A DNA stretch of 8,081 bases from an uncultured Chloroflexota bacterium (GCA_903904765.1 CAIVEA010000199.1:1-8081); one strand, 5' to 3'. Counted from the first letter of the stretch, positions 1 through 6,818 are shown. The notes: a model not told the origin generated them from the letters alone. A program made the numbers and translations.

Positions 1-1369
1 CTTCCGGTTGGATGCACAGAGTTTTTGGTATGACGAGATTGAGACACTGCGTTATGCCCAGAATCCGGCTATTCGAGATATTCACCCTCCTGCTTACTAC
101 TGGCTGATTAGCTTTGTGCTGCAATTGGGGCATTCAGAGTTTATTCTCCGCTTCCCCAATGTTCTGATGGATGTGCTTAATGCAGTTTTAGTGTTCAAAC
201 TGACGCGCCGTTTGTTGGGACTAAAGACGGCGCTCATCGCCCTAGCATTGGTGAGTGTATCGGCTGTACTGGTTTGGCATGCACAGGATATGCGGATGTA
301 CAGCCAACAGGTGTTGACCACCTTGTTGACTGCTTACACCTATATTCGGGCGCTAGACCATCCCTCCACCCGCCGATGGGCTGCTTTTGTTGTCGTCAGT
401 GTCGTTGCGCTGTATACGCACCTATATGCCCTGATGATGATCGGCGTGCTGGTGCTGCATTATCTGATCTGCCAACGCAAGCATTTCCGCCAATGGTTCG
501 TGGCAAATGCACTGATTGGCTTATGTTACATCCCGTGGTTCTATATCTTAATTAACATGCCTTCCGAGCGCATCGGAATGGAACGTGCCAATGTTCTGTT
601 GGGCTTTCCCTACACCTTTTTCACCTTCGCCAGCGGCTATTCAATTGGGCCATCCGTCAATGAGTTGCGTAGCGACGCGGCGCAGGCTTTGAGCGTTTAT
701 TGGCCGATTGTGGTCGGGATGGCTGTTGTGGTGGCGATCTTGTTTCTGTCGGGGGTATTTGGCCTGTGGCGGCATAACCGCAGTCACCTCGTACTGTTGC
801 TGCTGTGGATATTCCTGCCACCGATAGCGGCTGTGGGCGTGCCGCTACTGCGTCCCGATTTGACATTCAACGTGCGCTATGTGTTGTTCTGTGCGTTGCC
901 GTTCTTCGTCCTGCTGGCGTATGGTTGTATGCGGATGCGCCCGCGCTGGTTGGGCGTGGCTTTGATGTCGTTTTTGTTGATTTCTAATGCGCTATCATTG
1001 TTCAATTTGAATACCGATTCGCGCTACTTCAAGGAAGATGTGCGGGCGGCGGCGCGTTATCTAGCAACGAACGTCCGGCCTGACGAGACCATAGTAACCA
1101 TTACTGCCGGGAATGCGCTTCACTGGTATTTGGGTAGCGATCGCCTAATTGTGTCCAACTTGCCCACGCGCCCTGCGGCGACCATTTTTGCGGAAGCACA
1201 GCAGGTCGCCGCGCCGGAAGGGCGGTTGTGGTTGGTCAAGACCCGTGCATGGCAGACCGACTCGAAGGGTATCCTTGAAGGGCTGTTCTTATCCGAATAT
1301 ACGGTGGGACATGTGGTACAGTTCGCAGGGGTAACGATGTACCAGTTGTGTCGGGGCGGTTGTTCTTGA
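1..1369 (+). CDS. GT-C glycosyltransferase, family 39 type, 5'-truncated
   Basis: Integral membrane glycosyltransferase of the GT39/ArnT-like (PMT_2) kind, which moves a sugar from a polyprenyl-phosphate donor to a lipid or protein acceptor on the outer face of the membrane. The frame is open to the left edge: the first codons read F-R-L-D-A-Q-S-F-W-Y-D-E, so the TTG at 8 is most likely an internal leucine and the true start lies outside. About 455 residues are visible. Seen: the WYDE motif of the first extracytoplasmic loop (residues 9-12, the acidic pair being the usual catalytic site), HPPAYYWL at about 28-35, and QDMRMYS at about 95-101, all characteristic of the family. Many hydrophobic segments follow to about residue 340, then a soluble C-terminal part of about 110 residues. 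The donor and acceptor cannot be told from the sequence. A strong terminator follows, so this gene ends its own transcription unit. Confidence 0.88.
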   Translation, partial: FRLDAQSFWYDEIETLRYAQNPAIRDIHPPAYYWLISFVLQLGHSEFILRFPNVLMDVLNAVLVFKLTRRLLGLKTALIALALVSVSAVLVWHAQDMRMYSQQVLTTLLTAYTYIRALDHPSTRRWAAFVVVSVVALYTHLYALMMIGVLVLHYLICQRKHFRQWFVANALIGLCYIPWFYILINMPSERIGMERANVLLGFPYTFFTFASGYSIGPSVNELRSDAAQALSVYWPIVVGMAVVVAILFLSGVFGLWRHNRSHLVLLLLWIFLPPIAAVGVPLLRPDLTFNVRYVLFCALPFFVLLAYGCMRMRPRWLGVALMSFLLISNALSLFNLNTDSRYFKEDVRAAARYLATNVRPDETIVTITAGNALHWYLGSDRLIVSNLPTRPAATIFAEAQQVAAPEGRLWLVKTRAWQTDSKGILEGLFLSEYTVGHVVQFAGVTMYQLCRGGCS

Positions 1370-1395
1370 TCTACGTGATGTAAATGCTGAAGGGG

Positions 1396-1426
1396 CGGGA
1401 GCGCAAGCATAGGCGCTCCCGTTTTT
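1396..1426 (+). terminator. Intrinsic terminator after the glycosyltransferase
   Basis: A perfect 9-bp GC-rich stem (CGGGAGCGC at 1396-1404 with GCGCTCCCG at 1413-1421) closes an 8-nt loop and is followed at once by TTTTTATTT. This is a textbook Rho-independent terminator for the plus-strand gene ending at 1369. Read on the minus strand, the stem is followed by a C-rich stretch rather than T's, so it would work poorly for the convergent gene ending at 1437. Confidence 0.9.
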
Positions 1427-1436
1427 ATTTGTGCAG

Positions 1437-1871
1437 TTAGTCTTTGGTCAGGATGGGGCGGATGCCTTTGTAGATCGTGGTTCCGCCGAATGTTTTGAGG
1501 ATGGTCTGCGCTGACCGATCCGTTTCTTCTTCCAACTCATGCGGGTTCATCGGCAGGTTGCCGTTGGCGAGAAAAACGCGGAACACGCTATCCACCAGCG
1601 AGGTCTGGGGGTTGATGAAGTTCGGGTCATCGGCGGCGATTTGAATGGCAAGGCCGAGTTCGTCCAACTCGAACACTTCACCCGTTTCTGGATCAATGTA
1701 ATCCACGCGACGGGCTTCAGTGGTTTGGCTCAGGCGTTCGCGCTGCTCCGGCAGCAGATGACTGAGCAGGTAAGTACGCAAATCTTCCGAGCTTTTTTCC
1801 CACCAACTGTAGTCAATGTGAAACTTGGTTTCGAGCGTCGGTTTATTCAGGAAACTTGGTTTACCGGACAT
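1437..1871 (-). CDS. Conserved-looking hypothetical protein with C-terminal HTH-like segment
   Basis: I do not recognise this 144-residue protein as a named family. It is soluble and acidic, with no signal peptide or membrane span. The N-terminal half has an aromatic patch (YSWW, 21-24), a helical stretch (28-50) and a beta-hairpin-like YIDPETGEVFELD segment (58-70). The C-terminal part (about 90-140) reads like a small winged or plain helix-turn-helix: SLVDSVFRVFLANGN, then PMNPHELEEETDRSAQTIL, then the end motif TTIYKGIRP. The ATG at 1871 is preceded by only a weak GGAT-type ribosome site. It lies 44 bp downstream of the larger minus-strand gene, so the two probably share a transcript. It converges on the glycosyltransferase. 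DNA binding is an inference from the shape of the sequence; no catalytic motif is seen. Confidence 0.75.
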   Translation of the reverse strand: MSGKPSFLNKPTLETKFHIDYSWWEKSSEDLRTYLLSHLLPEQRERLSQTTEARRVDYIDPETGEVFELDELGLAIQIAADDPNFINPQTSLVDSVFRVFLANGNLPMNPHELEEETDRSAQTILKTFGGTTIYKGIRPILTKD

Positions 1872-1915
1872 AGCGTATCATCCATTCGTTACTTTCCAAT
1901 ACAACTCCGCCGGAA

Positions 1916-3508
1916 TCAGTCCCCGCTGAGTTTCCAGTAATCTCCACCGACGTTCTGGAAGTCAGGATTAGCAGCCAGTGTAGCGAAAATCGGGCCGGGC
2001 GGGCAGCGCCGCAGAATATTGACCGCACTATAGAGCGTCTTGGCGTGAACTGTGCCTTGAGGCGTGAGCGCACCTAACGACGGAATCAAGTTGCGGAGGA
2101 TGGACGCGAGGCTGGTTTTCTTTTGCTGAGCGTTCTGGAAGGCTGCATCTACACCTGCCAGATCGTCCGCACCCAGAATCATCAGGTCATCATATTCCGC
2201 ACCGATCGCTCGTTTTTGATTTTCAAAGGTGATTCCGCCATCTGCTTTGGGGACGATCAGGCGAATCCATTCGGTACGCGGTTTGTAGCCTTTGAAGTTG
2301 ACGATCACTTTACCGGGTTCGGTGCTACGTTCCACTGTCACATACGCGCCAATGGGCAGCTTATGCTTGCGGTAGAACTTGCCCAGACCGTACACATAGC
2401 GATCTTTGCGAACCGCCCATGCCGAATACTCTTCGCCGTCCTGACCATCTACCAGTGTGAACCACACACGGGGAGTTTGGCGGGCGGTGGGGAAGATGGC
2501 GACGCTGTTCTGGCTGAGGGGCAGCGTTCCGAGACGACGGTGCGGGTACGTCAATGGGATGGTGACGGGACCGCTGGCCTCCGCGATTTTGGAGATATCG
2601 GCGGCGGTATGCTCATCTCCAATTTCCACTTCCAGTTCCAGCAGCGCCGCGTTTAGGAGCGAACGATCATAGTCAATCGGGGTGTAACGCAGCATTTGCG
2701 GAGTTTGCTGGACATCTTGTGGTTCGAGGCGGGTGAGATGCCACAGCACTTCACCCGTGGGGCCAACTTCGTCGAATCGGCTGTCTTTGTTGAGTGCGTA
2801 GTTGAGCGAGAAAATCTGCAATCCCTGCGGTGCTTTTCCCAAACCGCCGATCTGATCAATGATCTCACTGGTCTGCATCGGACCGCCGCCTGCGATGTCC
2901 AGCACAGCCTCCGCCAGATTCAGATGCCCGATGTTGACATCCATCAGCAGGTCACGCGGGAACCATTTGCGTGCCATGTGGATGAGGTCGGACGAGGATT
3001 TCAGGCCATTGGCGACCTTTTCGATGATCTCGTCATGGGCGGCTTCCATGATGCTTTCCAGATCGAGATCGGTCATGGTCAGGAAAGTGTCGGCCTCCTG
3101 ATCTACGTCGTTGAGTGTGTGTGGTGCGCCAAGTGCGGCGGCGAACTCCCGTAGTTTGCGTGCCGTGTTCAGATCGTCACTGTCGAACTTGACCGCGATG
3201 ACGGTGAAATCACCGTAATCTTGATTGTTGCCTATGCGGGTGTTTTGAACAACCGCTGTAGCATAGTCCAATTCGGTGAAGATGACCCGCTGACCGACAT
3301 CGTAGCGGTGTGCTGGGTTGTACAGGCGTGCATCTTGATAGCGTTCACGCAATACAGCGGCTTCGTTGTTGATACGTTCTTGAATGAGGGCGCGTGCAAG
3401 TGTTTCAGTGTCGAGCGGAGTTTCGCGCTCCAAGAGCAAATTCGTTAGAAATTCTATGTCTTGCTTCTCGACTGAGAAACTGCGCGCCCAGCGAAGGCTT
3501 GGCTTCAT
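1916..3508 (-). CDS. Multi-domain probable DNA-binding protein with HARE-like winged helices
   Basis: A 530-residue soluble protein without a named family that I can assign. Residues 15-60 are helical. Residues 69-108 are a small beta unit (YDVGQRVIF, then VVQNTRIGNNQDYGDFTVIAV). Residues 196-260 resemble a HARE-HTH (RNA polymerase delta-like) winged helix: LAEAVLDIAGGGPMQTSEII, then a helix, then DSRFDEVG and VLWHLTRL. Residues 315-420 are beta-rich with a pattern (SAWAV at 362-366, LGKFYRKHKLPIGAYVTVER at 375-394) reminiscent of B3-type pseudobarrels. Residues 466-527 form another probable winged helix, ending PDFQNVGGDYWKL. No nuclease, methylase or ATPase motif is visible. The ATG at 3508 is preferred: GGAG lies 9 nt upstream, and the best promoter -10 boxes lie between it and the upstream in-frame TTG at 3595, whose ribosome site is poor. 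Probably cotranscribed with the 144-residue gene. The role is inferred, not known: nucleic-acid binding or regulation. Confidence 0.8.
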   Translation of the reverse strand: MKPSLRWARSFSVEKQDIEFLTNLLLERETPLDTETLARALIQERINNEAAVLRERYQDARLYNPAHRYDVGQRVIFTELDYATAVVQNTRIGNNQDYGDFTVIAVKFDSDDLNTARKLREFAAALGAPHTLNDVDQEADTFLTMTDLDLESIMEAAHDEIIEKVANGLKSSSDLIHMARKWFPRDLLMDVNIGHLNLAEAVLDIAGGGPMQTSEIIDQIGGLGKAPQGLQIFSLNYALNKDSRFDEVGPTGEVLWHLTRLEPQDVQQTPQMLRYTPIDYDRSLLNAALLELEVEIGDEHTAADISKIAEASGPVTIPLTYPHRRLGTLPLSQNSVAIFPTARQTPRVWFTLVDGQDGEEYSAWAVRKDRYVYGLGKFYRKHKLPIGAYVTVERSTEPGKVIVNFKGYKPRTEWIRLIVPKADGGITFENQKRAIGAEYDDLMILGADDLAGVDAAFQNAQQKKTSLASILRNLIPSLGALTPQGTVHAKTLYSAVNILRRCPPGPIFATLAANPDFQNVGGDYWKLSGD

Positions 3509-3565
3509 CGGGTCAAACTCCACGGTGGTTTTGAGGGGAAAACGAAAGGTCTTGCTTACGGTAGG

Positions 3566-3595
3566 ATTGTAACCGAAATGCCAGTATACCTGCAA
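3566..3595 (-). promoter_or_regulatory. Candidate promoter for the minus-strand gene pair
   Basis: On the minus strand, TTGCAG (3590-3595) and TACAAT (3566-3571, five of six consensus) are 18 nt apart. A competing -10, TATACT at 3583-3588, has TTGCAT at 3607-3612, also 18 nt away. Either would start transcription upstream of the ATG at 3508 but too late for the TTG at 3595. The -35 matches are weak. Confidence 0.45.
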
Positions 3596-3620
3596 TCAAG
3601 CAAGGGATGCAAGCGTTGGG

Positions 3621-3650
3621 TTGACCACGCCTTGCGGCCTGTTATATACT
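3621..3650 (+). promoter_or_regulatory. Promoter of the rpmH operon
   Basis: TTGACC (3621-3626, five of six matches to the -35 consensus) and TATACT (3645-3650, five of six matches to the -10) are separated by 18 nt; an overlapping TATATA at 3643 gives 16 nt. This housekeeping-type promoter would start transcription at about 3657, leaving a leader of about 44 nt before rpmH. It is the only strong plus-strand promoter seen ahead of the whole gene cluster. Confidence 0.7.
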
Positions 3651-3700
3651 TACCCCTCAAATTCGGTTCAAGAATTCATCTCTAGCGAGGATTACAGCGA

Positions 3701-3877
3701 ATGTCTACCAAACGGACTTGGCAGCCCAAAATTCGCCGCCGCAAGCGCGTTCATGGTTTCCGTCAGCGGATGCAGACCCGCAACGGGCAGAAGGTGTTGA
3801 ATGCCCGCCGTCGTCGTGGTCGTCATCAGTTGACCGTGACCCCCAATCACGTCAAGAAGGTCAACTGGAAGGCCTAA
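3701..3877 (+). CDS. rpmH: 50S ribosomal protein L34
   Basis: A 58-residue, very basic protein of the large ribosomal subunit. The N-terminus [20 protein letters not shown], followed by [20 protein letters not shown] and RHQLTV, matches the L34 pattern (KRTYQPS, HGFR.RM.T.NGR.VL..RR.KGR..L) almost throughout. The usual protein has about 44-47 residues and ends near LTV or LSA; this one carries about 12 more ([12 protein letters not shown]). A GAGG lies 10 nt before the ATG. It is the first gene of the cluster, behind a good promoter, and is followed 10 bp later by rnpA, the standard partner in bacteria. Confidence 0.96.
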   Translation: MSTKRTWQPKIRRRKRVHGFRQRMQTRNGQKVLNARRRRGRHQLTVTPNHVKKVNWKA

Positions 3878-3887
3878 GTCATCGGGG

Positions 3888-4241
3888 ATGGAACGGCAGT
3901 ATCGGCTGCGTGACCCACGCGATTTCGCTCGCTTGCGGGCGGAAGGACAGTCTTATACGGTGCGGGGTTTACTGGTTAGCGTAGTGCCTAATCAGATGCT
4001 TCACAACCGATATGGTTTTGTGACCAGCAAAGCACTCGGCGGTGCGGTTGTTCGCAACCGGATGCGCCGAGTGCTGCGCGAAGTGATGCGTGCCTTTCAT
4101 CCCCAACTTCAACCCGGTTACGATGTCGCTTTGATTGCCCGGTCGGCGCTGGTGCAGCAGTCTTTTGCAGAAGTGCAGCACAGCGTTCGCATGTGTCTAG
4201 AACGGGCAGGCATCATCGGAGTAGAAAGTGAACCCTCATGA
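3888..4241 (+). CDS. rnpA: Ribonuclease P protein component
   Basis: The 117-residue protein subunit of RNase P, which with the catalytic RNA (M1 RNA, not in this window) trims the 5' leader of precursor tRNAs. Seen: the basic N-terminus with [15 protein letters not shown] (6-20), the beta strand [12 protein letters not shown] (41-52), and the signature RNR helix [13 protein letters not shown] (53-65) that contacts the RNA. The length fits the family (about 110-130). The usual GNAV before the RNR helix is GGAV here (G52). The Shine-Dalgarno is not ideal: GGAAGG lies 14 nt upstream of the ATG and GGGG directly abuts it, so translation may be coupled to rpmH, whose stop codon is 10 bp away. The stop overlaps the start of yidD (ATGA). 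Confidence 0.95.
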   Translation: MERQYRLRDPRDFARLRAEGQSYTVRGLLVSVVPNQMLHNRYGFVTSKALGGAVVRNRMRRVLREVMRAFHPQLQPGYDVALIARSALVQQSFAEVQHSVRMCLERAGIIGVESEPS

Positions 4242-4459
4242 AAGCCGTGGCGTTAGGTCTTATCCGGCTTTACAAGCGTTATCTTTCCCCACTGCTGCCG
4301 TCCGCATGCATCTATGAGCCAACCTGTTCGATGTATACCTATCAAGCAATCGAGCGTTATGGTGTCATTCGAGGGAGCTGGATGGGGATGAAACGTATTG
4401 CGCGTTGCCATCCATTCCATCAAGGTGGATATGATCCTGTCCCCGAACGTGAGGAGTAA
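4238..4459 (+). CDS. yidD: Membrane protein insertion efficiency factor YidD
   Basis: A 73-residue protein that helps YidC/Sec-dependent insertion of inner-membrane proteins, associating with the membrane through an amphipathic N-terminal helix. The family pattern is clear: [20 protein letters not shown] (8-27), [15 protein letters not shown] (28-42), RGSW (45-48), [18 protein letters not shown] (52-69). The three conserved cysteines are C24, C30 and C57. The start ATG overlaps the rnpA stop by 4 nt (ATGA), so the two are translationally coupled. The length is typical. Confidence 0.96.
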   Translation: MKAVALGLIRLYKRYLSPLLPSACIYEPTCSMYTYQAIERYGVIRGSWMGMKRIARCHPFHQGGYDPVPEREE

Positions 4460-4466
4460 TCTGTTG

Positions 4467-5696
4467 ATGATACGTTCTTTGCTGACGCGGCGCACGGTAC
4501 TGTTGGCCGCGTTGGCTTTGATGCTTTTAGCGGCTGCCTGCGGCCCCGCCCCTCTGGGCACGAGTTGGCCTGCGGTCAGTTTGATTCAAACCACCTGCAA
4601 AGACCAGAAAACAACTTCGATTCTGGTGGCCTATGACGAGCGCATTCTGCTGGTGAACCCTGCCGATGGCAAGGGGACGGTCTTGCTCGATCCGCAAGAC
4701 TGCCAGCCCCGTAGTGACGAAAATGGCAACCCGCGTGTGTGGCAGTATAAGGTCGAAGGCGCGGCGCGGCAGTTCTTCTCGCTGCCCGTGCAATATCAAG
4801 TGGATGGCGCTGACCAATTGCTGGCAATCTCGTGGGATCAGCATATCTATCAGATTGATGCTGCTGCCCCGCGTTCAACGGGTGCGGAGGGCATTACGAT
4901 TGCCGGACGCACCGGGCATACGGTGGCTGATCTGCTCATGGATGACCAGCGTATCTACATCGGTTTGAGCGCCAAAGATGTCGTGGCGCTGGATCGGGAT
5001 ACGTATGATGTGGTGTGGACGTTCACAACGGAACACGGCGTTTGGTCTAAACCGCTACTGGATAACGGCACACTGTATTTCTCCTCGCTCGATCATTTCC
5101 TGTATGCGGTGAATGCCGAGACGGGCGAACTGGCGTGGAAACTCGATCTGCAAGGTGCGGTCACGGGGACACCTGTGCTGCACAACGGCAAGCTGTACGT
5201 AGGTTCGTTCGCCCGCAAGTTGTTTGAAGTGTCGCTGACGGGCGAAATCACCAGCGAATATGTGACGGATGATTGGGTGTGGGGTTCGCCTGCCTTCGTG
5301 GGCGACATCCTCTATATGGGCGATCTAGGTGGCAGCGTATATGCGCTGGACACCGCCAATGGGCTGACCGAAGTGTGGAAGCGACAGAAGTTAGCCGCTG
5401 GTGCAATCCGAGCGACCCCGCTGGTGTATGAAGATCGGATACTGGTGGCCGCCCGCGATCAGAAGCTGTACTGGCTGAACCGTGATGATGGTTCTTCGAT
5501 CATCGACTCTGAAGGTGTGCCGCTGGTGCGTGAACTATCTGCCCAGATTCTCTCCGATCTCATTCTCGTTCGTCCTGAGGATGGCGTGGATATTTCGGAG
5601 CCGTATGTCGTAGTCACTACGCTATCCACCGGACAATTGATGACAGCCTACACGCTGGATAATGGCGAGAGCAAGTGGTTATACGCCTTCCAGTAA
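4467..5696 (+). CDS. PQQ-type beta-propeller lipoprotein
   Basis: A 409-residue secreted, probably lipid-anchored protein. The N-terminus has two arginines (R8-R9), a hydrophobic stretch (10-23) and an LAAAC lipobox-like site giving C25 as the acylated residue. The rest is a series of PQQ/YVTN-like propeller blades: RIYIGLSAKDVVALDRDTYDV (162-182), GTLYFSSLDHFLYAVNAETG (201-220), GKLYVGSFARKLFEVSLTGE (241-260), ILYMGDLGGSVYALDTANG (281-299), RILVAARDQKLYWLNRDDGS (324-343). The fold is that of BamB of diderms, but the repeats do not prove that role. The ATG at 4467 is favoured because GAGGAG lies 10 nt upstream and the signal peptide starts there; an in-frame ATG at 4398 lies inside yidD. It sits 7 bp after yidD and 22 bp before yidC, so a link to membrane protein insertion or folding outside the membrane is a reasonable guess. 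Confidence 0.85.
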   Translation: MIRSLLTRRTVLLAALALMLLAAACGPAPLGTSWPAVSLIQTTCKDQKTTSILVAYDERILLVNPADGKGTVLLDPQDCQPRSDENGNPRVWQYKVEGAARQFFSLPVQYQVDGADQLLAISWDQHIYQIDAAAPRSTGAEGITIAGRTGHTVADLLMDDQRIYIGLSAKDVVALDRDTYDVVWTFTTEHGVWSKPLLDNGTLYFSSLDHFLYAVNAETGELAWKLDLQGAVTGTPVLHNGKLYVGSFARKLFEVSLTGEITSEYVTDDWVWGSPAFVGDILYMGDLGGSVYALDTANGLTEVWKRQKLAAGAIRATPLVYEDRILVAARDQKLYWLNRDDGSSIIDSEGVPLVRELSAQILSDLILVRPEDGVDISEPYVVVTTLSTGQLMTAYTLDNGESKWLYAFQ

Positions 5697-5718
5697 AGGC
5701 GGAGGAGTGCGGTAATTC

Positions 5719-6690
5719 ATGTGGGATTTAATCCTCAATCCGTTCATCACCGTCTTGACGCTGTTGTATTCGGTATTTGGCAACAGTGCGGTGGTGGCGA
5801 TTGTTCTGTTCACGATTGCGGTTCGCCTGATTATGTACCCGCTGACGGCGCAGCAGATGCGCTCCAGCAAAATCATGCAAGAACTTCAGCCGGAAATGAA
5901 GCGGCTGCAAGACAAGTACAAGAATGACCGTGAGAAACTGGCGCAGGAACAGATGCGCCTGTACCGCGAGAAGGGTGTAAACCCGCTGGGCGGTTGCCTC
6001 CCGTTGCTGATTCAGTTCCCGATCTGGATCGGGCTGTATCAGGCGATCAATCATGCGTTGGCGGCCACGCCGCTTCAGTTGATTGACCTTTCCGGGCGTT
6101 TTTTGGTGTCTGGGTTGGATCAACTCGTCCCATTGAATAACGTCTGGATCGGGATGGATCTCACGCAAGCACCGACGGCTAATCCGGGCTATGCGCTGGT
6201 GCTGCCGGCGCTGGTTCTGGTGACGACTTATGTGCAGTCTAAGATGCTCACGCCCCCGCAACAGCAATCGTCTGGCGACGGGCAGCCCAGTCAGGCGCAG
6301 GCCATGACGCAATCCATGACGACGGTGATGCCGATCATGATGGGCATGTTCTCGCTATCGTTCTCAGTGGGTCTTTCCATCTACTTCATTGTTTCCAATC
6401 TGGTCAGCATCGGTCAGTATGTGTGGAACGGTCAGGCCAAATGGGAAAACGTGTTCAGTTTTCTGCCCAAGAAGTCGGCTGCGGGCGCGCCTGTCCTGAC
6501 GGGTAAGCGCACGCTAAAGGCACAGTTGGAAGCAGAAAAGTCTGCGGCGGCGCAGGTCGGTTTCAGCGGTGCGGCAGCGGATGAAGATGAAGAAGTGGTC
6601 GAACCCACGCCGTCTGCGAAGGCAGAGGATAAAGAGCCGCCCAAGTCCCGCGGCCCCAAGACCAAAACGAAGACCAAATCTGCGAAGTAG
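5719..6690 (+). CDS. yidC: Membrane protein insertase YidC/Oxa1 family
   Basis: A 323-residue insertase that places membrane proteins into the cytoplasmic membrane, alone or with SecYEG. Seen: the first core span with the conserved arginine in the hydrophilic groove (R36, in TIAVRLIMYPL), a charged cytoplasmic hairpin (about 45-88, coiled-coil-like), the motif GVNPLGGCLPLLIQFPIWIG (86-105), further spans near 157-175 and 202-230, and a charged tail (250-323) ending KTKTKTKSAK that could touch the ribosome. The large periplasmic domain of proteobacterial YidC is missing, as in single-membrane bacteria. The N-terminus (MWDLILNPF) has no lipobox, unlike many Firmicute YidC proteins. GGAGGAG lies 11 nt before the ATG. 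It follows the lipoprotein gene by 22 bp. Confidence 0.96.
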   Translation: MWDLILNPFITVLTLLYSVFGNSAVVAIVLFTIAVRLIMYPLTAQQMRSSKIMQELQPEMKRLQDKYKNDREKLAQEQMRLYREKGVNPLGGCLPLLIQFPIWIGLYQAINHALAATPLQLIDLSGRFLVSGLDQLVPLNNVWIGMDLTQAPTANPGYALVLPALVLVTTYVQSKMLTPPQQQSSGDGQPSQAQAMTQSMTTVMPIMMGMFSLSFSVGLSIYFIVSNLVSIGQYVWNGQAKWENVFSFLPKKSAAGAPVLTGKRTLKAQLEAEKSAAAQVGFSGAAADEDEEVVEPTPSAKAEDKEPPKSRGPKTKTKTKSAK

Positions 6691-6747
6691 CGCAAGCGCG
6701 GAGTTTGGCCTATTATCAACGGACTACACAGTACAAAAGACTAGATT

Positions 6748-6796
6748 CGCGGTGTAATGGGGCGGATGTTTCACAGTGGAACCCGCCCCTTACGCG
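6748..6796 (+). other. Long imperfect hairpin just upstream of jag
   Basis: In the 128-bp gap between yidC and jag an inverted repeat can form 20 base pairs (one of them G-T): CGCG 6748-6751 with 6793-6796, TAA 6755-6757 with TTA 6790-6792, GGGGCGG 6759-6765 with CCGCCCC 6783-6789, and GTTTCA 6768-6773 with TGGAAC 6777-6782, closing a CAG loop. All unpaired bases (3, 1 and 2 nt) are on the 5' arm. It ends 9 nt before the jag ribosome site. The trailing GTTTATG is a poor terminator tail, so an mRNA processing, stability or attenuation element is as likely as a terminator. The remaining sequence of this gap (6691-6747) shows nothing I can assign. Confidence 0.6.
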
Positions 6797-6818
6797 GTTT
6801 ATGACAAGGACTGAGAGT

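Noticed and set aside
1539..1940. Plus-strand open frame opposite the 144-residue gene
   Set aside because: It runs antisense across the end of two probable minus-strand genes, has no ribosome site of note and no domain pattern.
3509..3595. Upstream TTG start at 3595 adding 29 residues to the large minus-strand protein
   Set aside because: The ribosome site is poor and the candidate -10 boxes lie inside this stretch, while the ATG at 3508 has GGAG at good spacing.
3718..3984. Plus-strand open frame overlapping rpmH and rnpA
   Set aside because: It is a different frame of rpmH, whose 58-residue product is a clear L34.
5728..6312. Long minus-strand open frame (194 codons) opposite yidC
   Set aside because: It is rich in R, Q and H with no recognisable domain, and lies wholly within the well-supported yidC; a codon-bias shadow.
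6705..6747. Possible internal promoter for jag (TTGGCC with TACAAA or TAGATT)
   Set aside because: The spacing (21 nt) and matches are too poor to claim; readthrough from the upstream operon is simpler.
6801..6818. Earlier ATG at 6801 as the jag start
   Set aside because: It overlaps the AAGGA that serves the ATG at 6819, and the added residues do not belong to the Jag-N pattern.
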